Assembly (NCBI RefSeq): GCF_028747785.1
Contig: NZ_CP118158.1
Location: 2,914,001-2,978,000 of the forward strand
DNA: 64,000 nt
Source: Halosimplex aquaticum
GTDB taxonomy: Archaea; Halobacteriota; Halobacteria; Halobacteriales; Haloarculaceae
Reading direction: 5' to 3'
Shown here: one piece after another, positions 23,190 to 32,589 of the stretch
Position numbering within the stretch: position 1 is the first letter of the stretch
How the letters are laid out: each line of letters starts with the position of its first letter
Made by a program: the position numbers and the translations under genes
Notes under the pieces: model-generated
What the model saw: the letters and a program-made list of their open reading frames with translations, nothing else
Database searches by the model: none
What the model was told of the DNA's origin: nothing

Positions 23190-24617
23190 CTACTCGCTCT
23201 CGCCGTCGCCGCCGACGGACTGGCCGACGCGGAAGCGGTTCTCCGGGTCGTACCGCGCTTTCACCTCGCGGAGGCGCTCGTAGTTGGGCCCGGTACCGGC
23301 GCGGACGATGTCCTCGCCCTCCTCGCCCAGGCCGGCGAAGTTCACGTACATCCCGCCCGTGGAGAACCGCCCCAGGTCGCTCCAGGCGTCGCGCGCCCAC
23401 GACAGGTTCGCCGCGTTCGCCGTCGGGTCGTCCCAGCTCGCTTCGACGCTCACCATGTAGGCGGCGTCGCGTCCCGCGAAGGCGGTCGCCGAGGTCGGCA
23501 CGCGCCCCATCGCCCCGCCGAGGTGCCACACGGTCACGCTGGAGCGCGACGACGGGGCCTCGGCCGCGTGTGATCGGATCGCCTCGACGCACTCGTCGGT
23601 GAGGTCGTTTAGCAGGTGGGACTTCCAGTAGTAGCGGCGGCCGTGCGGGTAGGCGTTCCCCAGGTCGTGCAGGTCGCGGAACGTCGTCACCTCGCTGTAG
23701 TCGGCCAGCGGGTCGCCGATGTCTCGGAGCGGGCGGAGCGCGCGCTCGCCCTCCTCGACCGGGCCGGCGTAACACGCCGCGATGCCCACCGCGGGTTCGC
23801 CGCGCGCGCTCTCCGGTACGGCGTCGTCCGGGGCGGCCGTGCAGAACGCCATCGACGTCGCCTCGTCCGGCGCGCCGCCGGCCCACTCGCGGTAGGCGCG
23901 GAGCGCGTCGGCCACGTCGTCGTAGAAGACCGTGACCGTGGCGACGTCCGGGCCGACGGGGTAGAGTTCGAACTCGAAGGAGGTGACGACGCCGACGGTC
24001 CAGCCGCCGCCGCGGAGCGCCCAGAAGAGGTCCTCGTTGCGCGACTCGCTGGCGGTCAGGCACTCGCCGCCGGCGGTGACGACGTCGGCGGACCGCAGCG
24101 CGTCGATGCCGAGGCCGTGTTTCCGCCGGAGCCACCCGACGCCGCCGCCGAGGGTCGACCCCGCGACGCCGACGTCCGCGGAGGTCCCGGTCGGCGCGGC
24201 GAGACCGAACGCCTGCGTCTCGCGCAGGAGGTCGCCGAGCCGCGCGCCGGGACCGACCCGTGCGCGCCGCGCTTCGGGGTCGACCCTGACGTCGTCCATC
24301 GGCGAGAGGTCGATCACGACGCCGTCGTCGACCACGCCGTTCCCGGCGACGTGGTGGCCGCCGCCGCGGACGCCAACGGGCAGGTCGTCCTCCCGCGCGA
24401 GGTCGACCGCGGCCACGACGTCCGTGACGCCCCGACAGCGCACGATCGCGCTGGGATAGCGGTTGACGAGCCCGTTCCAGACCTGCCTCGCGCTGTCGTA
24501 GCCGTCGTCGCTCGGCGTGAGGACCGTGCCGGCGAGGCGGCGACGCAGCGCCGCTTCCGCATCGGTCGAGAGCGGCCGGGCCGGGGCCGTTCGCTCGCTG
24601 TCGGAGTTCCTCCACAT
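23190..24617 (-). CDS. FAD-binding oxidoreductase with BBE domain
   Basis: The 475-residue flavoprotein belongs to the berberine-bridge/vanillyl-alcohol oxidase group. The FAD site is visible as VGVRGGGHHVAGNG, then GVAGSTLGGGVGWL, and the C-terminal BBE domain has YVNFAGLGEE and NYERLREVKARYDPENRF. The histidine in GGGHH is the position that usually carries covalent FAD; the second anchoring cysteine of bicovalent members is not evident. Start 24617 (MWRNSDSERT) is supported by a TATA-like box about 28 nt upstream. Substrate unknown. It is divergent from the ZIP transporter. Confidence 0.82.
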   Translation of the reverse strand: MWRNSDSERTAPARPLSTDAEAALRRRLAGTVLTPSDDGYDSARQVWNGLVNRYPSAIVRCRGVTDVVAAVDLAREDDLPVGVRGGGHHVAGNGVVDDGVVIDLSPMDDVRVDPEARRARVGPGARLGDLLRETQAFGLAAPTGTSADVGVAGSTLGGGVGWLRRKHGLGIDALRSADVVTAGGECLTASESRNEDLFWALRGGGWTVGVVTSFEFELYPVGPDVATVTVFYDDVADALRAYREWAGGAPDEATSMAFCTAAPDDAVPESARGEPAVGIAACYAGPVEEGERALRPLRDIGDPLADYSEVTTFRDLHDLGNAYPHGRRYYWKSHLLNDLTDECVEAIRSHAAEAPSSRSSVTVWHLGGAMGRVPTSATAFAGRDAAYMVSVEASWDDPTANAANLSWARDAWSDLGRFSTGGMYVNFAGLGEEGEDIVRAGTGPNYERLREVKARYDPENRFRVGQSVGGDGESE

Positions 24618-24759
24618 GTCGCCTCGTTGGGGCCGAACGCGGTTGAACGCTTGCCCCGGGGATGGAATCGGACGCCGCTCCGAACGGCCGACCGCGGACG
24701 GTTCGCCGGCGAACCGGCGGCGACCTTTATATGCACGCCCGCCGTCGCCGCGACACAGC

Positions 24760-25632
24760 ATGCAGGGAGTCGTCGAGACGTTGGTCGAGGCGCTGGGCGC
24801 GCAGTCGCTTTTGGTCCAGGCGCTGGTCGGCGGGCTGGTCATCGCCGGGCTCAACCTGTTGGGCGCGTCGCTGATATTCGTCTGGCGCGACCCCTCTCAG
24901 CGGGGGCTCGACGGCGCGCTCGGGTTCGCCGCGGGGGTCATGCTCGCCGCGAGTTTCACCAGCCTCATCCTCCCCGGTATCGAGGCGACACCGGGCGGGA
25001 ATCCGCTCCCCGTGCTCGGGGGCGTCCTGCTCGGCGCGCTCGCGCTCGACCGCGCTGACGTGCTCGTCCCCCACGCCCACTACCTGCTGACCGGACAGAA
25101 ACGGGAGGACGCGGCCAAGCCCGGCGAAGACCTGTCCGTCGAAGACGACCGCCTGGCGTCGGTCGTCCTGTTCATCCTCGCGATCACGCTCCACAACATG
25201 CCCGAGGGGCTGGCCGTCGGCGTCGGCTTCGGATCGGCCGCGGCGCCGGTGGCGCCCGGCGCCGCGGAGACCTCCTCCATCGGAGACGCCGTCGCGCTCA
25301 TGCTCGCCATCGGGATCCAGAACATCCCCGAGGGGCTCGCGGTGTCGGTCGCCGCCGTCAACGCCGGCCTCGACCGCCGCTTCTACGCGATGGTCACGGG
25401 GATCCGCTCGGGGCTGGTCGAGATCCCGCTCGTCCTGCTGGGCGCGCTCGCCGTCTCGCTCGCGGCCCCGATCCTCCCCTACGCGATGGGCTTCGCCGCC
25501 GGCGCGATGCTGTTCGTCATCAGCGACGAGATCGTGCCCGAGACCCACCTCCACGGCAACGAGCGGATCGCGACGCTCGGCACCATCGTCGGCGTCGTCG
25601 TCATGCTCTACCTCGACATCTCGCTGGCGTAA
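24760..25632 (+). CDS. ZIP family metal transporter
   Basis: The 290-residue membrane protein imports divalent metals such as zinc. Two signature helices carry LHNMPEGLAVG and QNIPEGLAVS, the histidine/asparagine/glutamate metal path of the family. A cytoplasmic loop between helices 3 and 4 is hydrophilic (GQKREDAAKPGEDLSVEDD). The box CCTTTATATG centred about 31 nt before the ATG predicts a leaderless message. Metal specificity cannot be read from the sequence. Confidence 0.9.
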   Translation: MQGVVETLVEALGAQSLLVQALVGGLVIAGLNLLGASLIFVWRDPSQRGLDGALGFAAGVMLAASFTSLILPGIEATPGGNPLPVLGGVLLGALALDRADVLVPHAHYLLTGQKREDAAKPGEDLSVEDDRLASVVLFILAITLHNMPEGLAVGVGFGSAAAPVAPGAAETSSIGDAVALMLAIGIQNIPEGLAVSVAAVNAGLDRRFYAMVTGIRSGLVEIPLVLLGALAVSLAAPILPYAMGFAAGAMLFVISDEIVPETHLHGNERIATLGTIVGVVVMLYLDISLA

Positions 25633-25678
25633 CGCCCGTCGGAGCGGCCCCAGGGGGCCCGCGCTGACCGTCTCTCGG

Positions 25679-26905
25679 TCAGGACCCGTATTCGAGCGCG
25701 ACGACGCGCCCGTCGCCGTAGCGGACGAGCAGTTCCTCGCCCGGTGCAGCGGTGAGGTTCGCGGGCGTGACGCCGGTCCAGATCGGCACGTCGCGCTCGT
25801 AGGTCGCCCGCTCGCCGCCGGTCGCCGGGTCGAGAACCGCCACCCGCCCGCCGTTTGTCACCGCGACGAGCGACCGCTCGCCGTCGCCGTCCAGGTCCGC
25901 GAGGACGGCCGGCGGCGTGACCGACCCGTCGGCGGTCGAGAGCCGCGCCCGCCACTCCTCGGTCCCGTCGGTGGCGTCCAGCGCCCGCAGGAGGCTCCCG
26001 GCTTCGCCGACGTACGCTTCCGGCGTGCCGTCGCCGTCGCCGTCAGCGAGCGCGCCTATCGTCGGCGACCCCGCGGCCGAGCGGTTCCACTCGCGGGCGC
26101 CGGTCGGGCCGTCGAGCGCGACGACGCCGTCGTTCCCGGCGACGACGACCCTGACCTCGCCGCCGACGGTCGCGGCCGCGACGTCGTTCGCGCCGACGCC
26201 GCGGCGCCACAGCACGGTCCCCTCGGCGTCGTAGGCCACGGTCTCCTCCCTGCCGGCGACGACGACCTCCGGAGTCCCGTCGCCGTCGAGGTCGGTCACG
26301 ACCGGCGACGCGTAGACGAGACTGGAGACGTTGCCGCGCCAGCGGACGGTCCCGTCCGCGGTCGCGACGACCACGTCGCCGGAGACGTCGCTGGCGACGA
26401 TCTCCGGGCTCCCGTCGCCCAGCACGTCGGCGACGGTCGGTCGCGCGTAGCCGTAGGCGCGCGTCGGGATCCGGAACAGCTCCCGGCCGTCGTTCGCCGC
26501 GAACGCGACGGTCGCGTTCTCGGTCGTCCCCGCGACGACCTCCGGCTGCCCGTCGCCGTTCAGGTCGGCGACCGCGGGCTTCGTCAGCGCGTGGCTGAAA
26601 CAGCGCTCCGGCGGGACGCCCGCCCACCACCGGACGCTCCCGTCGTCGGCGTCGAGCCTGTTGAGCGAGCATGAGCGGCGGGTGAGGTCCTCCTGGCCCT
26701 GGAGCCCGGTGACCGGCGCGACGACGACGCTGTCGGCGGCGCCGACGCCGTGGTGGTTGAAGTCGTTGGCCCGCGCGGTGTCGCTGACCCACAGTTCCGT
26801 CAGCGCGGCACCGCCCCCGCCGGGAAGGGTCCAGAACGCGGCGGCGCCGACGCCGGCGAAGGCGACGAGGAGGAGGGCCAGCGCGGCGACCGTGCGGGTT
26901 CGCAT
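25679..26905 (-). CDS. Exported beta-propeller protein (PQQ/FG-GAP type)
   Basis: The 408-residue protein has an N-terminal membrane helix or signal (VAALALLLVAFAGVGAAAF) followed by repeated blades such as VADLNGDGQPEVVAG and VTDLDGDGTPEVVVAG. The DxNGDG loops match calcium-binding FG-GAP repeats, and intervening DGTVRW/EGTVLWR segments resemble PQQ-type blades. It is probably a cell-surface binding or scaffold protein without catalytic residues. It is divergent from the membrane protein at 27010. Confidence 0.75.
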   Translation of the reverse strand: MRTRTVAALALLLVAFAGVGAAAFWTLPGGGGAALTELWVSDTARANDFNHHGVGAADSVVVAPVTGLQGQEDLTRRSCSLNRLDADDGSVRWWAGVPPERCFSHALTKPAVADLNGDGQPEVVAGTTENATVAFAANDGRELFRIPTRAYGYARPTVADVLGDGSPEIVASDVSGDVVVATADGTVRWRGNVSSLVYASPVVTDLDGDGTPEVVVAGREETVAYDAEGTVLWRRGVGANDVAAATVGGEVRVVVAGNDGVVALDGPTGAREWNRSAAGSPTIGALADGDGDGTPEAYVGEAGSLLRALDATDGTEEWRARLSTADGSVTPPAVLADLDGDGERSLVAVTNGGRVAVLDPATGGERATYERDVPIWTGVTPANLTAAPGEELLVRYGDGRVVALEYGS

Positions 26906-27009
26906 CGTCTCCGAGTCGCCGTCGGCCGGCCAAAGCCCTTCCGACGCGGCCGCGGGATTCGAGCGCCGTACCAGAGCCCCTTTGGCCGCGCTCGGCCGAA
27001 CCTCCCGAT

Positions 27010-28494
27010 ATGTCTCGACGCCGGGGGCAAGTTGGCGCTCGCCGAGCGGCGCGGCCTGCGGTCGTCGCCGCAGTCGCGACGCTCGCGTTCGCCGCCGCCG
27101 CGGGCGTCGCGAACGCCCACGAACTCACCGCCCGCGAGTTCACGGCCCCGGTCCCCCTGCCGCTGGTCTTCGCCGGCGCCGGCGCGACGGTCGCGCTGAC
27201 GGCGCTCTGGCTCGGGGTCGCCGACCGGGCACCCTCCGACGGGTCGGCGCCGGCCAGCGACGAGTCCTCCCCGTCACGCGATTCGAGTCCCCCGTCCGCG
27301 GTCACGCTCCCGTCGCCGCTCGTCCGCCCCGTCGCCCTCGTGGCTCGCGTCGGTTTCCTGGCGCTGTTTCTCGCCGCGCTCGGCCACGGCCTGGTCGGTC
27401 GGCAGGTCGCCGCGGAGAACCTCGCGACGCTCGTCCTCTGGCCGCTCCTCCTCAAGGGCGTCGGCCTGGTCGCCGTCGTCGCCGGGTCGCCGTGGCGCGT
27501 GCTCTCGCCGTGGGAGACGCTCTACGACGCCCTCGTCGCGCTCGAAGGGCGAGAGATCGCCGTTCTGGGCGACTACCCCGACCGACTGGGGGCCTGGCCG
27601 GCGGTCGCGGGCTTCGTCATCGGCGTCGGCGTGCTGGAGAACCTGACCGTCGCGACGCGCTCGCCCGGGACGACCGTCGTCGTCGCCGCGGGCTACGCCG
27701 CGCTGATGCTCGCGGGCGCGGCGGCGTTCGGCCGGGAGTGGTTCGCCCGCGCCGACGCGCTCGCGGTCCTGTTCGCCCTCCTCGGCCGTGTCGCGCCGCT
27801 CTCGGTCCGGCGGACCGACGACGGCGACTTCGCCGTCACCCTCCGGGCGCCCTGGGAGGAGGTCAGCGCGCCCCTCGCGTCCGCGTCGCTCGTCGCCTTC
27901 GTCGTCGCGGCGGTGTACACGGTCAGCTTCGACGGGTTCACCGCGACGCGAGCCTACCGCGGCCTCCTCGCGCCGGCCCGCGACGCCCTCGGCGTCGGCG
28001 TCGCGAGCGTCGCCCTCTACGCGCTGGGACTCGTCGCCTTCCTCCTGAGTTTCACGCTCGCGGCGGCGCTGGCGGAGCGACTCGGTACCGGTCCCGCGTC
28101 CGGTACGTCGCCGCGCTCGGGGTGGCTCGACGCCGCGGTCGGCTTCGGCGGGACCGTCGTCCCCATCGCGGCGGCCTACGAGGTGGCCCACAACTACCCG
28201 TTCGTGACCGCGAACCTCGGCGGGACCGTCGCCGTCGTCCGCGACCTCGCGCTCGGGACCGAGGGCGACCCCGTCCGGCTGTTGGCCGGGCTGTCGGTCG
28301 AACTGTTCTGGGGGTCGCAGGTCGCGCTCGTCGTCGCCGGCCACCTCGTCGCGGTCGTCGCCGCTCATCGGGTGGCGACCGAGCGCTACGGCACCGGTTC
28401 GGCCGCCCGGCGGGGACACGCCCCGTTCGTCGTCGTCATGGTCGGGTACACGGTGCTCTCGCTGTGGATCGTCTCCCGGCCGCTCGCGGGGTGA
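27010..28494 (+). CDS. Large multi-spanning membrane protein
   Basis: The 494-residue protein begins with an Arg-rich segment and a hydrophobic stretch containing VANAHELTAREF, then about ten more hydrophobic helices. A Ser/Pro/Asp loop separates helices 2 and 3. The segment GSPWRVLSPWETLYDAL after helix 4, and histidines near the helices, recall an actinobacterial membrane family of uncertain function. A role in respiration or transport is possible but unproven. The next two genes encode a small membrane protein and a helix-turn-helix protein. Confidence 0.6.
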   Translation: MSRRRGQVGARRAARPAVVAAVATLAFAAAAGVANAHELTAREFTAPVPLPLVFAGAGATVALTALWLGVADRAPSDGSAPASDESSPSRDSSPPSAVTLPSPLVRPVALVARVGFLALFLAALGHGLVGRQVAAENLATLVLWPLLLKGVGLVAVVAGSPWRVLSPWETLYDALVALEGREIAVLGDYPDRLGAWPAVAGFVIGVGVLENLTVATRSPGTTVVVAAGYAALMLAGAAAFGREWFARADALAVLFALLGRVAPLSVRRTDDGDFAVTLRAPWEEVSAPLASASLVAFVVAAVYTVSFDGFTATRAYRGLLAPARDALGVGVASVALYALGLVAFLLSFTLAAALAERLGTGPASGTSPRSGWLDAAVGFGGTVVPIAAAYEVAHNYPFVTANLGGTVAVVRDLALGTEGDPVRLLAGLSVELFWGSQVALVVAGHLVAVVAAHRVATERYGTGSAARRGHAPFVVVMVGYTVLSLWIVSRPLAG

Positions 28495-28568
28495 ATCGAT
28501 GTATCCGTTCGGAGGGTGAATCGACCGAGAAGCGACCGACTTAGGTACGGACGGCGACTAGCAGTGGT

Positions 28569-28907
28569 GTGACACCGCTCCGCCCGGTCGCCCACGCGCC
28601 GCCTTCCCCGGACCCGATGCTCCTCGGCGTCCACCTGCTCGCGGGCGTCGGCTCGGGCCTCCTGCTCGCGCTCGGCGTCGTGGCGCTCGGCCAGCGCGGC
28701 TCGCGCTCGTACCTGCTGGTCGTGCTCGCGCTCGGGGCGCTGGTCGCCCGGACCGTCGTCTCCGGGCTCGCGATGTTCGGCCCGCTCGACCCCGGAGTCC
28801 ACCACTTCGCCGAGCACGCGCTCGACGCCATGCTCGCCACCTTCCTGCTCGGCGCCATCTACTACGCGCGGACGACCGGTCCGGTCGCGCCGGGTGATCC
28901 GCGATGA
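28569..28907 (+). CDS. Small membrane protein coupled to an HTH gene
   Basis: The 112-residue protein has three predicted helices (for example LLAGVGSGLLLALGVVALG). The GTG at 28569 is chosen because a TATA-like CTTAGGTA box lies about 28 nt upstream; an internal ATG at 28617 would give a 96-residue form. Its stop overlaps the next start as ATGA, so it is translationally coupled to the winged-helix protein. The pair looks like a membrane protein with its regulator. Confidence 0.6.
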   Translation: MTPLRPVAHAPPSPDPMLLGVHLLAGVGSGLLLALGVVALGQRGSRSYLLVVLALGALVARTVVSGLAMFGPLDPGVHHFAEHALDAMLATFLLGAIYYARTTGPVAPGDPR

Positions 28908-29413
28908 CCGGAACCGACACGCGCGCCCGGATCGCCGCCCACGTCGCCGAGAATCCGGGCGTGTACTTCAGCGAACTCGTCCGGCAACTCGACCTCGCGC
29001 CGGGGCAGGTCCAGTACCACCTGCGCCGGCTGGACGACGTCGTCGCGGCCGACCTCTACGGCCGGACGCACTACTACCCGCCCGACTGCGACGACTTCGA
29101 GCGGCGCGCGCTCGCCGCGCTACGTCGGGAGACGGCCGCGGACGTCGTCGTGACGCTCCTCCGTCGAGGCCCGAGCGCTCCGGCGGAGGTCGCCGGGGAG
29201 ATCGACGTGGCCCGGAGCACGCTGGAGTGGCACCTCGACCGGCTGACCGACCTCGACCTCGTCGCCAAGCGCCGCGACGAGCGCGGCCGCGTGACGCTCG
29301 TGCTCGAACGGCCCGAGGAGACGGCGCGACTGCTGCGCACGGTCGAGCCGTCGCTGCCGGACCGGCTCGTCGACCGCTTCACGCGCCTGCTCGACCGCCT
29401 GCTGGCGGAGTGA
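28904..29413 (+). CDS. Two winged-helix domain transcriptional regulator
   Basis: The 169-residue protein contains two successive winged helices. The first is at about 8-60 (NPGVYFSELVRQLDLAPGQ then YHLRRLDDV), the second at about 70-125 (VVVTLLRRGPSAPAEVAGEI then STLEWHLDRL). This tandem layout is common among haloarchaeal regulators. It overlaps the membrane-protein gene upstream by 4 nt. The likely regulated genes are its neighbours, but no operator is visible. Confidence 0.72.
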   Translation: MTGTDTRARIAAHVAENPGVYFSELVRQLDLAPGQVQYHLRRLDDVVAADLYGRTHYYPPDCDDFERRALAALRRETAADVVVTLLRRGPSAPAEVAGEIDVARSTLEWHLDRLTDLDLVAKRRDERGRVTLVLERPEETARLLRTVEPSLPDRLVDRFTRLLDRLLAE

Positions 29414-29526
29414 GTCGACGCCGATCCGGAGCGGTCATCCCTGCGTCGTCCGGTGGCACAGCGTCCCGGTCGGCTTTCGACGTACCGACCAGAACCCCCT
29501 TGTCGCCGCGGTGGCTAGAGCCGTCG

Positions 29527-30837
29527 ATGCCACCCAGTCGCTCCCGCGGCGTCTCCCGCCGGGAGTTCGTCAAGGCGGCCGTCGCCATCGGCGGCGCGTC
29601 CGCGCTGTCGGCCTGCCTCGGCCGGGAGAACCCCGACCTCCCGCAGGGCCCCGACGACCTCTCGGCCCTGCCCCGGCGCCAGCACGCCTGGAACGCCGCC
29701 CTCTCGACCGACGACCACGGCAACCACCTCCAGCCGCGCCACCACCTCCTCCTCTACCTCGACTACACGGGCGACGGAGCGCCCTCCGACGCCGACCGCG
29801 AGACGGTCGAGACCGCGCTGCGGTCCCTGGAGCGGTCGTACCCGCGGCGCCACGAGGGCGAGGTCGGCCTGCTGTTCACCGTCGGCTACGCGCCGGCGTA
29901 CTTCGAGCGGTTCGACGCCGCGCTGCCCGACGGCGTCGACCTGCCCGCGCCGGAACCGCTCGCGCCCTTCGAGGACCCCGCGCCCGACGAACCCGACGCC
30001 GTCGTCCACCTCGCCAGCGACTACGGATCGGTCGTCCTCGCCGCCGAGGAGGCGCTCCTCGGCGAGCAGTCGACGCTCAACGGCCGCGAGATGGACGCCA
30101 CGGTCGAGGGGGTCTTCGAGCGGGCGTCGCTCGCCGAGGACGGCCCGAACCGCCGGACGGGATTCATCGGCGCGGGCCTCCCCGCCGACAACCAGGACGT
30201 CAACGGGATCCCCGACTCCGAACCCGTCCCGGACGACAGCCCGCTCTACATGGGGTTCAAGTCCGGCTTCGAGGGCAACCAGGCCAGCGAGGACCGCGTG
30301 ACAATCGGGTCGGGACCGTTCGCCGGCGGGACCACCCAGCACGTCTCGCAGATCCACCTCAACCTCGGCCAGTGGTACGAGCAGGACAGCCGCGAGCAGC
30401 GCGAGGCGACGATGTTCTGCCCGGCCCACGCCGACGAGGACCGCATCGAGGGCGTCGGCGACAACCTCGGCACCGACACCGGCGTCGAGGCCTGCGCCGA
30501 GGACCTGGACAGCGACGCGCGGGAGAAGGGCGTCGTCGGCCACTCCCAGAAGACCGCGACCGTCCGCGAGGACGGCTCGCCGATCATCCTGCGGCGGGAC
30601 TTCGACTCGACCGACGGCGGGCAGGCCGGCGTCCACTTCCTCTCGCTGCAGTCGTCCATCGCGGACTTCGTCCGGACGCGCGAGGCGATGAACGGGAGCG
30701 ACCTGGCCGAGGACACCGCCGTCCGCCAGCGCTCGAACAACGGCATCCTCCAGTACATGTCCGTCCGCCGCCGCGGGAACTACCTGCTCCCGCCGCGCGA
30801 GAACCGGGCGCTCCCCTCCCCACGGCCGTCCGAGTGA
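29527..30837 (+). CDS. Tat-exported lipoprotein, DyP peroxidase-like (DUF7405-like)
   Basis: The 436-residue protein begins with a twin-arginine signal (SRREFVKAA at 10-18) and a lipobox ending at C30 (SALSACLG), so it should be folded in the cytoplasm, exported and lipid-anchored. The body resembles Dyp-type peroxidase folds: GFKSGFEGNQASEDR occupies the place of the usual GxxDG loop, with a downstream GGTTQHVSQIHLNLGQW and GVHFLSLQSS. The exact GxxDG motif is not present, so haem chemistry is uncertain. It sits just upstream of the Tp34-like lipoprotein, consistent with a surface metal or redox module. Confidence 0.68.
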   Translation: MPPSRSRGVSRREFVKAAVAIGGASALSACLGRENPDLPQGPDDLSALPRRQHAWNAALSTDDHGNHLQPRHHLLLYLDYTGDGAPSDADRETVETALRSLERSYPRRHEGEVGLLFTVGYAPAYFERFDAALPDGVDLPAPEPLAPFEDPAPDEPDAVVHLASDYGSVVLAAEEALLGEQSTLNGREMDATVEGVFERASLAEDGPNRRTGFIGAGLPADNQDVNGIPDSEPVPDDSPLYMGFKSGFEGNQASEDRVTIGSGPFAGGTTQHVSQIHLNLGQWYEQDSREQREATMFCPAHADEDRIEGVGDNLGTDTGVEACAEDLDSDAREKGVVGHSQKTATVREDGSPIILRRDFDSTDGGQAGVHFLSLQSSIADFVRTREAMNGSDLAEDTAVRQRSNNGILQYMSVRRRGNYLLPPRENRALPSPRPSE

Positions 30838-30938
30838 TCGCGCAACTTCCCGTGGTCACCGCTCGCCCCCGCGCCGTCCCCCGCTCTTTCGAGAGGCCTA
30901 CCAGAAGCCGCTTTTAGGTACGTCCGCTAGGGCCGAAC

Positions 30939-32129
30939 ATGTACAGACGACGGTTTCTCGCGGCGGGCGTGGCGGCCGCGTCCGTGGGTGCGGCGGGGTG
31001 TCGGTCCATGTTCCAGACGCGCTCGGCCCGCGCGCCCCCGCTGGTCGAGGACCGGCCGGACGCCGTCTACGTCCCCACGCACGTCGAGGGGATGGAGATG
31101 GTCGGGACGGCCGACGCGGGCGACTACAAGGTGGCGCTCACCTACAGCTATCCCCATCGCTTCTGGCGCGCCGAGGGCGACCAGCCCACGAAAGTCGAGA
31201 TCCAGGGCAGCGACACGGTCCACCTCATGACGATGGTGTGGGACGCCGAAACGGGGACCGTCGTCCCGAACGGTTCCATTACCACGACGATCACGAAAGA
31301 CGGCGAGACGCTCGTCAGCGGGAAGCCGCTCTGGCTGATGCTCTCGCAGAACATGGGCGTCCACGCCGGCGACAACATCGAACTCGACGGCGACGGCACC
31401 TACGAGGTCGAGATCGCCGTCAGTCCGTTCTCGGTCCGCCGGACCGGCGCGTTCCGCGACCGCTTCGGCGAACTCGGGACCGCCTCGTTCACGATGGACT
31501 TCGCCCAGTCGACGCTCGAAGCGGTCCGATTCGAGCGACTACAGGACAGACAGGGCGAGCGCGGCGCCCTCGACCCGATGGAGATGGACATGATCCCCGT
31601 CGGCCAGGCGCCGGCGACCGAGGACCTGCCGGGGACGGTCCTCGGCGAGGCGAAAAGCGGCGACGCCATCTTCGTCGCCACGCGCCTCGAATCGCCGCCC
31701 GCCGGGTTCGTCGAGTCCGACGACGAGGGAGCGGACAGCGCCACCGGCACAGACAGCGACGCCGGAACAGCCACCGCAACCGGAACGGCCGCCGAAACCG
31801 GAACGGCGACCGACTCGGCAGGGGGCGACTCCGCGACCGGGACGGGGTCCTACCTCGCCGTCTCGATGCGGACGCCGTACAACCGCTATCCGATCCCCGA
31901 GACCTCGGTGTCCGCGACGGTCGATCGCGGCGGCGAGACCGTCTTCGAGGGCGGCCTCGTCCAGGCGTTCGACCCCGACCTCGGCTGCCACTACGGCGCC
32001 GTCGCCGACGTCCGGTCCGGCGACGAACTGACGCTCTCGGTCGGCGCACCGCCGCAGATATCCCGACACGAAGGCTACGAGACGGCGTTCGTCGACTTCT
32101 CCGAGACGACGATCACGGCCGGCGAATAG
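30939..32129 (+). CDS. Lipoprotein with Tp34/P19-like metal-binding domain
   Basis: The 396-residue protein has an RRRFLAAG signal and a lipobox cysteine C21 (GAAGCRS). The first 200 residues resemble the Tp34/P19 iron-transport fold: HVEGMEMVGTADAGDYKV, YSYPHRFWR, and MLSQNMGVHAGDNI include the Met and His residues used for metal binding in that family. A Thr/Ala/Gly/Ser-rich linker precedes a second beta domain. A CTTTTAGG box about 26 nt upstream implies a leaderless message. With the DyP-like neighbour, a role in iron handling is inferred. Confidence 0.7.
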   Translation: MYRRRFLAAGVAAASVGAAGCRSMFQTRSARAPPLVEDRPDAVYVPTHVEGMEMVGTADAGDYKVALTYSYPHRFWRAEGDQPTKVEIQGSDTVHLMTMVWDAETGTVVPNGSITTTITKDGETLVSGKPLWLMLSQNMGVHAGDNIELDGDGTYEVEIAVSPFSVRRTGAFRDRFGELGTASFTMDFAQSTLEAVRFERLQDRQGERGALDPMEMDMIPVGQAPATEDLPGTVLGEAKSGDAIFVATRLESPPAGFVESDDEGADSATGTDSDAGTATATGTAAETGTATDSAGGDSATGTGSYLAVSMRTPYNRYPIPETSVSATVDRGGETVFEGGLVQAFDPDLGCHYGAVADVRSGDELTLSVGAPPQISRHEGYETAFVDFSETTITAGE

Positions 32130-32177
32130 CGCCACCGCTCGGGCGATGCGTCCGGCAATGGGGGAAAGAACTGGTCG

Positions 32178-32396
32178 CTACGATCCGCGCTCGAACGCGT
32201 ACTGGACGTCGAAGTACGTGTCGCAGGCCGGGCAGCAGGTCGGCGACTCCCCGTCGGCGTCGGCCGCGTCGTCGACGACTGCGCTCTCCCGGGGTAGCGG
32301 CACACCGGTCGGGTGCCCGCAGTCCGGACAGGAGACCATTTCGCTGGTGATCGTGCGAGCACCGTCCTCCCGGGAACCGCGTTCGAGTACGGACAT
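32178..32396 (-). CDS. Small zinc-ribbon protein
   Basis: The 72-residue protein contains SCPDCGHPTG and TCCPACDTYF, two CxxC pairs about 30 residues apart, sufficient for one zinc site. A TATA-like GTTATC box about 30 nt upstream supports start 32396; a shorter form could begin at MVSCPDC. It converges with the lipoprotein gene. It is one of several tiny zinc-ribbon proteins in this window; function unknown. Confidence 0.65.
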   Translation of the reverse strand: MSVLERGSREDGARTITSEMVSCPDCGHPTGVPLPRESAVVDDAADADGESPTCCPACDTYFDVQYAFERGS

Positions 32397-32589
32397 CCTG
32401 ACATCTGCTTCGACACCGGTCCCGATAACCCTCCTTCCAAAACATTTGGGGAGCCGATCCGCACGGGCGGTCGCCGCTCGCGGTTCGGGACGCCGTCCGA
32501 AACCCCTGGGCCCGCTCGCTCAGGTCGCCTTCCCCGTAGGCTTTTGTCGGATCGGGGGATACCGCGGGACGAGTGAGCGACCACCTGGC

